37,180 nt of DNA, taken from positions 1 to 37,180 of the IMG/VR virus record IMGVR_UViG_3300036908_000044. The stretch is one strand, 5' to 3'. Below are positions 31,777 through 37,180 of this stretch, piece by piece (within the stretch, counting starts at the first letter, position 1; every line of letters starts with the position of its first letter). This stretch comes from a virus. A model generated the notes under the pieces. That model did not search any database. It was given only the letters and a program-made list of their open reading frames with translations, and was not told the origin of the DNA. Both the position numbers and the translations under genes were made by a program.

Positions 31777-32085
31777 TCACTCATCGTCTGGCCCGATAAC
31801 CCTCCCACCGCACGAGCGGATAATGTGCATCGCAATCGCGAGCGCCGTATCACGGCTCATCGTGACCGAGGCGCGGGCGTGCGCGTGGAGGTTCGAGGCC
31901 GCGCCGCCCTTTTCCGTGAACGTCAGGCGGACTTCGTTCGGCCCAGCGAGAACATGCACGCCGTCGATGCGGACGGACGGCATTCGCAGCGCGTGGAACG
32001 TGTCAGCGTCGGCGAGCGCCGCCACATTCGGATCGGCGGCTGTCTTCGCGTTCGCTGCGTCAGTCGCGGCAGGATCAATTTCCAT
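31777..32085 (-). CDS. Hypothetical phage protein upstream of terS (102 aa)
   Basis: An acidic N-terminus (MEIDPAATDAANAKTAADPN) is followed by a domain with FHALRMPSVRIDGVHVLAGP and VRLTFTEKGGAASNLHAHAR. GGGGAG lies 4 bases before the ATG at 32085, which was chosen over a longer ORF. I recognise no family. Confidence 0.6.
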   Translation of the reverse strand: MEIDPAATDAANAKTAADPNVAALADADTFHALRMPSVRIDGVHVLAGPNEVRLTFTEKGGAASNLHAHARASVTMSRDTALAIAMHIIRSCGGRVIGPDDE

Positions 32086-32113
32086 CAGTCTCCCCAAAAG
32101 GATTTGGCCCGGG

Positions 32114-32356
32114 CTAAACCACCGGCGCCGAGGTTTCGTAAAGGCCGGCGAAGTCCGCCGACCCAACGTCGATGATTTCAGAGCCAGCCGGGATAACCCG
32201 CAAGCCCTCGCGCATCACAACGCCGTCGCGGTTTTTCGGCGCGTTGAAACCGATACCGGGACCGCAGGCCGCCTCAAGGGCGGCGAAGCGAGTGGTCGCG
32301 TCCGCGTCCGTATCCGAGGCGAACACCACGTAAAGGCGAGCGATGTATTCAGCCAT
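32114..32356 (-). CDS. Hypothetical phage protein (80 aa)
   Basis: MAEYIARLYVVFASDTDADA suggests a small alpha/beta protein with a strand near the N-terminus. The remainder contains GIGFNAPKNRDGVVMREGLR. It overlaps the KTSC gene by 8 bases. No family recognised. Confidence 0.6.
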   Translation of the reverse strand: MAEYIARLYVVFASDTDADATTRFAALEAACGPGIGFNAPKNRDGVVMREGLRVIPAGSEIIDVGSADFAGLYETSAPVV

Positions 32357-32573
32357 GCTTTCTCGCCGGGTAGCGCGTGCGAATGTTCGAGGCGAAATGC
32401 TTGCCGACGCTATCCGCCGAGATCAGCGCCGCGTGCTTTTCAGCCGAGACGCCCGAATAGACGTAGCGCACGCCGGTTTTGAATTCGACGTGCAGCTCGT
32501 CCGCGCCCGCGTCGTGACCCACCGCCGAAAGCGACGAAGACGTTACCGGGACCATTTCAAAGGCCTTGGACAT
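32349..32573 (-). CDS. KTSC-domain protein (74 aa)
   Basis: The whole protein fits the KTSC domain: FEMVPVTSSSLSAVGHD, LHVEFKTGVRYVYSGVSAEK, then SADSVGKHFASNIRTRYPA. KTSC domains are widespread in phages and bacteria and may bind nucleic acids, but their function is not settled. This is the first gene of the late run after the 290-base noncoding gap. The ATG at 32573 avoids extending into that gap. Confidence 0.8.
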   Translation of the reverse strand: MSKAFEMVPVTSSSLSAVGHDAGADELHVEFKTGVRYVYSGVSAEKHAALISADSVGKHFASNIRTRYPARKHG

Positions 32574-32863
32574 AGCGGCTCCTGTTAAATTTATCGCCGC
32601 CCCGCCCAGCCCACCACGACAGGGGGCGCGGGGAACGGTATGCGGGGCGGACGAAAGGCAACACCCTCTCGGCTTTCGCCTGCTGGGGATTACAAGCCAC
32701 GACAGACGCGCGCTCGCGCGAATTGGCCCCCTCAGTCGGAGCGCGATACCGGATCGCGTTCGGCTGAGAGGAACCCACCCTCTAGGTGCTGTGTTTGCGG
32801 CCGGAGGGTGGATCGCCCGACAACGGCTTAGGAGGCCGGGCGAATATGAAAGGGGAAATCCGC
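32574..32863 (-). ncRNA. Structured noncoding gap between antiterminator and late genes
   Basis: 290 bases with no convincing gene but several inverted repeats. Arms at 32731-32747 and 32753-32768 form a long stem with a 5-base loop, which pairs slightly better as plus-strand RNA. CCACCCTC (32775-32782) pairs with GAGGGTGG (32804-32811). GGACGAAAG (32649-32657) pairs with CTTTCGCC (32673-32680) with one bulge. No T-run follows any of them. The position suggests a leader, antiterminator-recognition element or small RNA; its nature is inference. Confidence 0.4.
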
Positions 32864-33511
32864 TCATGCGGCGGCAGCCGAAGCCAAATGGCCGGCTGGG
32901 TTTAGAACCGTCTTGCGGGAGTTATCCGGCTTGGCCTGGACTGCTTGCGAGACGTGGGAGGCTTCTGCGATCACTCTGGTAAATCGACCGAACAGAATTA
33001 GCTCTAGCTCGAATACCCCCTTCTGGTCAATCCCTCGAATTTGCGCCGCATGGCCCTGGAAGGGGCCTTTTGTGATTTCGACCTGAGAGCCTAGCACCGC
33101 CCAGTCGCGCCAAGTGGTCGAGCGCTGGACAGGTGGGGGCGACGCGCGGAGGAATTCTATTTGCTCGGGAGGGATCGGAACCGGCAAGCGCGAGCCAGTC
33201 GCGCAGACAAAGCCTCGGACGCCAGGGGCGTGCTGGATTTCCTGGAAGATGCACTCGGTAAGCCCGGCGTAAGCGAAAAAATACCGGCCGAAGCGCGGGC
33301 GCGATCTATCAGCGCGAGGCGCGCCCACAGTTTTAACCACGGGCTTTCCCTGTCTCGCCCGTGCGCCGGCACCCTGACGGCCAGCAGCGCGGCGCAGGTC
33401 AAACGGTCGCCAGACGGTAAGCCCAGCCACAGCGAGCCCGAGGCAAGCCTTCGAGTCCTGCCCTTCGACGGATTCGACGCAATACCAAGCTTTCTCGGCC
33501 AGCCCATCCAT
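32864..33511 (-). CDS. NusG/RfaH-like transcription antitermination protein (215 aa)
   Basis: Residues about 5-110 look like a NusG N-terminal (NGN) domain: KAWYCVESVEGQDSK at the start, RPRFGRYFFAYAG in the centre and GVRGFVCATG near the end, with a basic insertion at 40-70. Residues about 140-180 form a KOW domain (VLGSQVEITKGPFQGHAAQI, then LELILFGRFTRVI). NusG-like proteins bind RNA polymerase and alter pausing and termination. The gene stands alone after a candidate promoter and just before the late genes, so it is a good candidate for their specific antiterminator. Confidence 0.78.
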   Translation of the reverse strand: MDGLAEKAWYCVESVEGQDSKACLGLAVAGLTVWRPFDLRRAAGRQGAGARARQGKPVVKTVGAPRADRSRPRFGRYFFAYAGLTECIFQEIQHAPGVRGFVCATGSRLPVPIPPEQIEFLRASPPPVQRSTTWRDWAVLGSQVEITKGPFQGHAAQIRGIDQKGVFELELILFGRFTRVIAEASHVSQAVQAKPDNSRKTVLNPAGHLASAAAA

Positions 33512-33636
33512 GCAATCCCCCGATTTGCTGATTCGCTAAAACATCAAAGCCCCGAAGCGCGAGCGCGGCGCAAGCTAATCGCGAGGGCTGTCCACAGACG
33601 CCGAAGCGCCGACCCCATCACCGGGGAAAGCCCATA

Positions 33637-33656
33637 GAGCCCCGTGGGCTCGTTTT
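33637..33656 (+). terminator. Hairpin with T-run upstream of the NusG-like gene
   Basis: GAGCCC-CGT-GGGCTC followed by GTTTT on the plus strand has the form of an intrinsic terminator. An outer GCCCA/TGGGC pair surrounds it. No plus-strand gene leads into it. On the minus strand the same stem lies in the leader of the NusG-like gene without a T-run, and may be a regulatory hairpin there. Confidence 0.45.
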
Positions 33657-33702
33657 GTGGGCGGGGGGGCTATACCGCACCACCCGCCACCGCTTCGTCG
33701 AT

Positions 33703-33708
33703 ATTATA
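33703..33708 (-). promoter_or_regulatory. Candidate -10 element of a promoter for the NusG-like gene
   Basis: A perfect TATAAT on the minus strand, in a short A+T-rich patch of the 220-base gap 33512-33731. The -35 region is poor (GCCCGT at 17-base spacing), so the promoter may need an activator. It would give a leader of roughly 185 bases containing the GAGCCC hairpin. Confidence 0.4.
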
Positions 33709-33731
33709 CCTTATACGGATAGATTACGGGC

Positions 33732-33974
33732 CTATGCGCGCGGTGGAGGGAACCTAATCTTCCACTCGGGAACCTCCTGCCCCGCCATTCCGCAAAAACC
33801 CTCCCCCGGCACTTCGCGGAATTCGCCCCCATCCCACCGCCACGCCATGCAATCCGACGCGACGCAGCAAGCCGGCGAAGTCACCGCCCCATCTTTCGCC
33901 CGATTACCGCCCTCAGTCCCGAACGGAACTGCGAACGGGCACCATTTTTTCCGCGCTACCGCTTCCGTCATCAT
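33732..33974 (-). CDS. Small Cys-rich conserved phage protein (80 aa)
   Basis: KKWCPFAVPFGTEGGNR near the start, CCVASDCMAWRWDGGEF in the middle and GFCGMAG near the end give about five conserved-looking cysteines, suggesting a zinc- or cluster-binding fold. Similar proteins sit in replication regions of alphaproteobacterial phages. It overlaps the upstream replication gene by ATGA. Function unknown. Confidence 0.68.
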   Translation of the reverse strand: MMTEAVARKKWCPFAVPFGTEGGNRAKDGAVTSPACCVASDCMAWRWDGGEFREVPGEGFCGMAGQEVPEWKIRFPPPRA

Positions 33975-34717
33975 CGGCGTTGATCCTCGATCATTGCTGC
34001 TAATTCGGCCGAGATACGCACAGGGGACTGACCGTGGCCGCCAGCGTTTTCAACGAGCCAGGATTGCGCGGCTTCCTTGGTTTTGTCGGGAGTTTGCGAG
34101 GCTTTCGCCGTCGCACCCACGTTTTTGAACTCATCCACGGGTGAGTTTTTCCGCCCGGAATTGGCTTCGGCGCGCGTCAAAAACCCATATTCCCGCAGCA
34201 TTCCGTTGATCGCCGGGCGCATCGTGTAGGGCAGCATCCCCGGTTCGTTGATGATACGGTTCGGGTCGGCGAGTTGCTCATCGGACCAGCCATTCGTCGA
34301 GGCCTCCCCGAGTGAAAACTTAAAGTTCGCCATTCCTTTGGAATTTGCGACGGTTTCTATGATTCCAGCGACAGACGCGACGTTCGCCCGATGTTCCGGG
34401 GTCTGAATCGCAATCCGCTCTCGATAGGCCCGCGACTCGGCTGCTTCGTCCTGCAATTGCCGCTGTCGTTTGGCGACCATCAGGCGGTCGCTGATGCGTT
34501 TTTCGACCAACGCCCTAACCTCGCCGATCGACGGCGCGAAGGGGCTTCCATCGGGGCGCTTGTGGCGACCGGAGCGCCAATCCCCGAAGGATTTTATCAG
34601 TTCTTCAACGGGCAGGTCTTCGAGGTCCGAGCGGTAAGTTTGTTCCGTCAACGCCGCAGAAATCAAGCTCTCCTGGCGCTTCGGCATCATTCCGAGCATC
34701 GAGCGAAGCGCCGTCAT
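33971..34717 (-). CDS. Replication accessory protein, possible helicase loader (about 248 aa)
   Basis: Residues about 10-95 (MMPKRQESLISAALTEQTYR, LPVEELIKSFGDWRSGRHKR, FAPSIGEVRALVEKRISDRL) resemble phage replication proteins that follow the initiator and recruit the helicase. A charged helix and a C-terminal domain (NGWSDEQLADPNRIINEPGM, TMRPAINGMLREYGF) follow. No Walker A is seen, so it would not be a DnaC-type ATPase. Every plausible ATG (34807, 34717, 34699, 34690, 34687) overlaps the initiator gene by more than 80 bases, so the start is uncertain. A lambda P-like role is inferred from order. Confidence 0.6.
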   Translation of the reverse strand: MTALRSMLGMMPKRQESLISAALTEQTYRSDLEDLPVEELIKSFGDWRSGRHKRPDGSPFAPSIGEVRALVEKRISDRLMVAKRQRQLQDEAAESRAYRERIAIQTPEHRANVASVAGIIETVANSKGMANFKFSLGEASTNGWSDEQLADPNRIINEPGMLPYTMRPAINGMLREYGFLTRAEANSGRKNSPVDEFKNVGATAKASQTPDKTKEAAQSWLVENAGGHGQSPVRISAELAAMIEDQRR

Positions 34718-35540
34718 CCCCTGGTCGTGCTTCCCTCGGTTTTTTTCCCAAGAACACTTCCACGTCAAAAACTGGCTTTCCGTCGTGATTTCCGTTGCAT
34801 TTCGCATAATCTTCTCGCATTTCGTTGACTGCTAACTCCATGTGTCCATTGCGATATTTTTGTCCGTTAACGGGGCTAGCGCGAGCCTTGAATCGCCTGC
34901 TGTTGCGCAGCCAAGTTGACCATGCCAAATGCCAGTTTTTCATAAGGTTGCCGCGCGAGCAGTGATGGTCGCGGAAGGCTCGCCATTCGTCGCGAAACTC
35001 GCTTCCCGACACCCCGGCCTCGGAAGCTAGGCGCTTGTCGGCGTCCGATGGTTGGGCGTCTTCGCGGAGAGACGATTTTCGAACAGCCGGTTTCAGCTTT
35101 GCTTTTGACAACACCAAAGGTGTTGGTTTTATATCTATAGGTTCTGACTGAAAGGAAGAACCATTCGAGCAAACGCGCGCGCGCTCGCGGTTTTCTTTAT
35201 ATGGCTCGGGCTCTGTAACGCTTTTTGGCGTTACATCCCACGCTTCTGTAACGCTTTCGTGCGTTACAGCCGTGGCATCCGACGCCTCTGTAACGCTTTT
35301 TGGCGTTACATCCCACGCTTCTGTAACGCTTTCGTGCGTTACAGCCGTGGCATCTGGAACGCTTTTTGGCGTTACAGGCGTTAGGGACACGCGCTCATTT
35401 TCTCTGAATTTACGAACTCGAGCAGCCGTCACCCCGCGCTGGCGCGCACTTTTATCGACAGCCATTTGCTTAACGACAGCAAGTATCGCATCGGAGGAAT
35501 ATCCGAGCTTTTCCATTGCGGTCATGACGTCGCCGCTCAT
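34605..35540 (-). CDS. Phage replication initiator, lambda O-like organisation (311 aa)
   Basis: Residues 1-52 are a helical N-terminal region ending in a basic helix (GVTAARVRKFRENERVSL), a likely DNA-binding element. Residues 55-110 are repeats of VTPKSVTEA and ATAVTHESVTEAWD encoded by DNA iterons. A linker follows. Residues 180-215 (EFRDEWRAFRDHHCSRGNLM, NWHLAWSTWLRN) match the C-terminal motif common in phage replication proteins. Iterons embedded mid-gene and a putative loader gene downstream mirror lambda O and P. It would bind the iterons and start replication. Its 3' end overlaps the next gene extensively. Confidence 0.75.
   Translation of the reverse strand: MSGDVMTAMEKLGYSSDAILAVVKQMAVDKSARQRGVTAARVRKFRENERVSLTPVTPKSVPDATAVTHESVTEAWDVTPKSVTEASDATAVTHESVTEAWDVTPKSVTEPEPYKENRERARVCSNGSSFQSEPIDIKPTPLVLSKAKLKPAVRKSSLREDAQPSDADKRLASEAGVSGSEFRDEWRAFRDHHCSRGNLMKNWHLAWSTWLRNSRRFKARASPVNGQKYRNGHMELAVNEMREDYAKCNGNHDGKPVFDVEVFLGKKPREARPGDDGASLDARNDAEAPGELDFCGVDGTNLPLGPRRPAR
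35109..35139. other. Hairpin and A+T-rich stretch beside the iterons (possible unwinding element)
   Basis: CAACACC-AAA-GGTGTTG (35109-35125) is a perfect inverted repeat, followed by GTTTTATATCTATAG, one of the few A+T-rich patches in this region. It lies inside the initiator gene about 75 bases from the nearest iteron. In lambda an A+T-rich region beside the iterons is where strands open; the same role here is inference. Confidence 0.4.
35214..35383. other. Putative replication origin: five inverted-repeat iterons
   Basis: Five 22-base units of TGTAACGC-N6-GCGTTACA lie at 35214-35235, 35247-35268, 35289-35310, 35322-35343 and 35355-35376. The last has one mismatch (TGGAACGC), and a half-site GCGTTA follows at 35378-35383. 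The centres alternate TTTTTG and TTTCGT. Start spacings are 33, 42, 33 and 33 bases, and a 75-base unit is duplicated in tandem. All lie within the initiator gene. Position and symmetry match lambda ori within gene O. Confidence 0.75.
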
Positions 35541-35734
35541 GCCGCCCCCTCATGGGTTTTCATCGGCCGGGCGTCCCGCGCCTTTTCAATCCGCGCGATC
35601 AGATATTCCAACCGCTGGACGTGCACCGTTTGCTCAGATTGCGTGGCCTTAGCGCGCCCTTGGACACAGACGATCGCGAACCGCAGGGCCTCGATTTGCG
35701 CTGAATCGCTCAGCTTCTTTTGTGTGGCCGACAT
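35537..35734 (-). CDS. Small helical protein (65 aa)
   Basis: The ATG at 35734 starts MSATQKKLSDSAQIEALRFA. The protein is helical and charged, with a coiled-coil tendency (VQRLEYLIARIEKARDAR). It overlaps the DnaA-like gene by 86 bases and the initiator gene by four. No family recognised. Its place between two replication genes suggests an accessory role. Confidence 0.55.
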   Translation of the reverse strand: MSATQKKLSDSAQIEALRFAIVCVQGRAKATQSEQTVHVQRLEYLIARIEKARDARPMKTHEGAA

Positions 35735-36257
35735 AATCCGGATTCCTTGCGAGGGCCGTTTCGATCGAAAGAAGGTCGAGAAGCGTTTGAGGGTCGCCTG
35801 CCTCGACGAGAAGCGCGACCTTTCGGACCGCCCAAAAAATCGACGAATGGTCGCGGTCGTCAAACAGCACCCCGAGGCGTGGGTAAGAGCCGCCGAGGCG
35901 AACGCGCGCGAGATAGCACGCGGCGACGAGCGCCATTTTCGCGGGGCGGAATCGTCGCCGGGAGAGCATGTCGCCGAGCGTGGCCCCGTAATAGGCGGCG
36001 CACGCCTCTTGGATGCGAAACACAGCGACGCGCGAGGCCGGGTAATATCTGGTCGGGTCCGCGCGTGGGAACGTCGCCGGATCGACCGGGGACCCGACGG
36101 GCGCGGGCGACGCGACAGGCTCATAAACCGGCTTGAGTTCGGTGCGTAACGCGACTGCGAGAGCCGCTTGATTTTCTGCCTTGATCCTAGCCTCGCGCTC
36201 CAACTGCTTTCGATAGAGCGGCCCGCGCCGGTTTATCGAGAGAGAAAGGAGGCTCAT
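35649..36257 (-). CDS. DnaA domain IV-like DNA-binding protein (202 aa)
   Basis: Residues about 78-151 match the DnaA C-terminal (domain IV) helix-turn-helix: FRIQEACAAYYGATLGDMLS, RRRFRPAKMALVAACYLA, then LGVLFDDRDHSSIFWAVRKV with the diagnostic RDHSS at 135-139. In DnaA this domain binds DnaA boxes. The ATPase domain is absent; the N-terminus is helical and basic and the C-terminus is short. The protein may bind host or phage DnaA-box-like sites to control replication. It overlaps the RusA gene by ATGA. Confidence 0.85.
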   Translation of the reverse strand: MSLLSLSINRRGPLYRKQLEREARIKAENQAALAVALRTELKPVYEPVASPAPVGSPVDPATFPRADPTRYYPASRVAVFRIQEACAAYYGATLGDMLSRRRFRPAKMALVAACYLARVRLGGSYPRLGVLFDDRDHSSIFWAVRKVALLVEAGDPQTLLDLLSIETALARNPDYVGHTKEAERFSANRGPAVRDRLCPRAR

Positions 36258-36715
36258 TGCGCCGGCTCCAATTGCTCGATTGAAACCGTTACGCCCGCGA
36301 TCGCGCCAAAGCGCTTTGAGACGTGAAGCTCGCAGATTTGCGCGTCGTCGGCATAGGCGATTTCGTTGAGCGAGTCGGCTATCAGCTTCCCAACATTGTC
36401 AGCATCAGGAACAGAGGTCATGAACCGCCGCAGCCGATCCGCCGCCGTGTAGCTCTTAGGGAAGGCCCAGCAGGCCGCGACCGTCATCCGCAGCGGCCCA
36501 GGGAGAGGCCCAATTCCCGCGAAGGCCCGCGACGCGATCAGTCCCACCGCGCGCATGTAGGAGGCTTGCGAGGCGGGCGTATATCGGCGCTTCCCGTTCG
36601 TGCCGGCGCGTCGGAAGGCGAGCGGCTTTCCAGGGACAAAGAACGAGACGATTTCCCGCTCATCGCGCGGAACGGGAGACGCCCAAGGCGTCAGGAGATT
36701 TGCGCAAGGCTGCAT
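36254..36715 (-). CDS. rusA: RusA-family Holliday junction resolvase (153 aa)
   Basis: Residues 23-50 (VSFFVPGKPLAFRRAGTNGK) and especially 103-135 carry the RusA signature: PDADNVGKLIADSLNEIAYA, then DDAQICELHVSKRFG. The key acidic residues are Asp104, Asp106 and Asp123/124, with Lys110 and Lys134. RusA dimers cut four-way junctions and branched DNA, and phages use them to clean replicated DNA before packaging. It would complement the RecT pathway on the rightward operon. Confidence 0.92.
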   Translation of the reverse strand: MQPCANLLTPWASPVPRDEREIVSFFVPGKPLAFRRAGTNGKRRYTPASQASYMRAVGLIASRAFAGIGPLPGPLRMTVAACWAFPKSYTAADRLRRFMTSVPDADNVGKLIADSLNEIAYADDAQICELHVSKRFGAIAGVTVSIEQLEPAQ

Positions 36716-36975
36716 CAGAGCGGCTCCATTCCAAGAGCCGTGAGATAGACCGACAAAATCTCATTTTCCTCTTGTCGCTTGTGTTCGTCGACGCGGCGCA
36801 GCGCGACGAGCTTGCGAAGGACCTTCACATCGAACCCGCTAAATTTCGCCTCGTCGAACACGCGCTCGATGTCGCCGGAGAGCGCGGCTTTTTCTTCGGA
36901 TAATCTCTCAATGCGGTCCACAAACGCGCGCAGATGCGGGCCGTTCGGGGAATTCAGGCGTGCGTCATCAGACAT
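36715..36975 (-). CDS. gapR: GapR / DUF2312 family DNA-binding protein (86 aa)
   Basis: HLRAFVDRIERLSEEKAALS, then FSGFDVKVLRKLVALRRVDE and EENEILSVYLTALGM are typical of DUF2312/GapR. In Caulobacter GapR encircles overtwisted DNA ahead of forks and stimulates topoisomerases. Phages of alphaproteobacteria also carry copies. The ATG at 36975 was preferred to the one at 36993, as the family's conserved part begins shortly after. Its place in the early operon fits support of phage replication. Confidence 0.9.
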   Translation of the reverse strand: MSDDARLNSPNGPHLRAFVDRIERLSEEKAALSGDIERVFDEAKFSGFDVKVLRKLVALRRVDEHKRQEENEILSVYLTALGMEPL

Positions 36976-37045
36976 TTTGGTTACTCCAAGCATGCGTTTA
37001 GCCAGTGCGCTGAGTGAAGCGCCGTGAAAGATTGATTGAGGGCGA

Positions 37046-37174
37046 TTAGGCCGAGCGCGGATGTTTCGCGGAGTGGGCTGGCGACGCGCCAGGGCTCCAG
37101 TTGAGAACCCTGTCAGCCGAAATCCCCGTCACCTCGGAAGCCTTACGAAGAAGCTCCCCGGACGGGCTCCGCAT
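37046..37174 (-). CDS. Short or partial HTH-like protein at window edge (42 aa or longer)
   Basis: Reading leftward from 37174, RSPSGELLRKASEVTGISAD then RVLNW looks like a helix-turn-helix start resembling DnaA domain IV, followed by a Pro/Ala/Ser tail and a TAA at 37048-37046. The frame stays open to the window edge, so the gene may extend beyond it. The sudden low-complexity end suggests a truncated or frameshifted gene. The remaining gap to GapR (36976-37045) shows nothing else. Confidence 0.4.
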   Translation of the reverse strand: MRSPSGELLRKASEVTGISADRVLNWSPGASPAHSAKHPRSA

Positions 37175-37180
37175 TCCAAT

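Noticed and set aside
32557-32778. A 73-residue minus-strand ORF spanning the structured gap
   Set aside because: It overlaps the start of the KTSC gene, has no ribosome binding site and its composition looks noncoding; the inverted repeats explain the region better.
32574-32863. A tRNA or tRNA-like gene in the structured gap
   Set aside because: No acceptor stem with a T-arm GGTTC-type loop at correct spacing could be assembled on either strand.
35214-35376. Regularly spaced repeats considered as a CRISPR array
   Set aside because: The units are internally symmetrical 22-base iterons in a coding frame, spacers are only 11-20 bases and themselves repeated, and no cas genes are present.
37046-37180. 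Reading the edge sequence as a second full DnaA-like gene with a frameshift
   Set aside because: A different frame continues with plausible residues, but the window ends too soon and no reliable alignment is possible by eye.
1-37180. Integrase, attachment sites, repressor or insertion sequences that would prove a prophage
   Set aside because: None could be recognised. Lifestyle is left open because the likely control region lies outside the window.

Overview
The window looks like most of the genome, or integrated genome, of a short-tailed (podovirus-like) phage of an alphaproteobacterium, probably of the Rhizobiales. The base composition is GC-rich. A GapR/DUF2312 protein, a Rhizobiales-type opacity porin and GHNxPP motifs fit that host. 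No integrase, repressor, tRNA, CRISPR or insertion sequence is visible, so lifestyle is unknown.

Layout. Positions 1-4776 are a rightward, tightly coupled operon. It starts inside a duplicated segment carrying Gly-Tyr/Ser/Asp hexanucleotide-repeat genes and tiny membrane proteins, then holds a coiled-coil protein and a RecT-type annealing protein. Almost everything from 4794 to 37180 is leftward. Read in its own direction, this begins with early replication genes: a partial HTH protein, GapR, RusA resolvase, a DnaA domain IV protein, a lambda O-like initiator and a putative loader. Next come a NusG/KOW-like antiterminator, small genes (one KTSC), TerS, TerL, the portal, a YadA-like beta-roll protein, a scaffold and the major capsid. 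An HNH-AP2 homing endonuclease follows, then a decoration protein, head-tail adaptors, a GNAT protein, S74-like and lytic-transglycosylase virion proteins, a large ejection-type protein, tail collar and spike proteins, an outer-membrane beta-barrel and the lysis genes. If the molecule is circular, the two operons diverge from a control region outside the window.

Most notable. (1) Five 22-bp inverted-repeat iterons (TGTAACGC-N6-GCGTTACA) lie inside the initiator gene at 35214-35376, next to an AT-rich stretch; this is a lambda-like origin embedded in its initiator. (2) The GX hexarepeat gene sits between nearly identical 0.23-kb direct repeats. (3) A NusG-like gene has its own candidate promoter and hairpin leader, and is followed by a 290-bp gap with several inverted repeats ahead of the late genes. 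A strong intrinsic terminator in front of the lysis cassette would have to be read through. (4) The tail spike has an apparent signal peptide, and the phage carries an outer-membrane protein gene. (5) A plausible membrane-protein gene lies antisense at the junction of two tail genes.

Functions are read from motifs without database searches. Structural assignments in the late operon lean on gene order and are less certain than TerL, portal, capsid, RecT, RusA, DnaA domain IV, GapR, the HNH protein and the endolysin.
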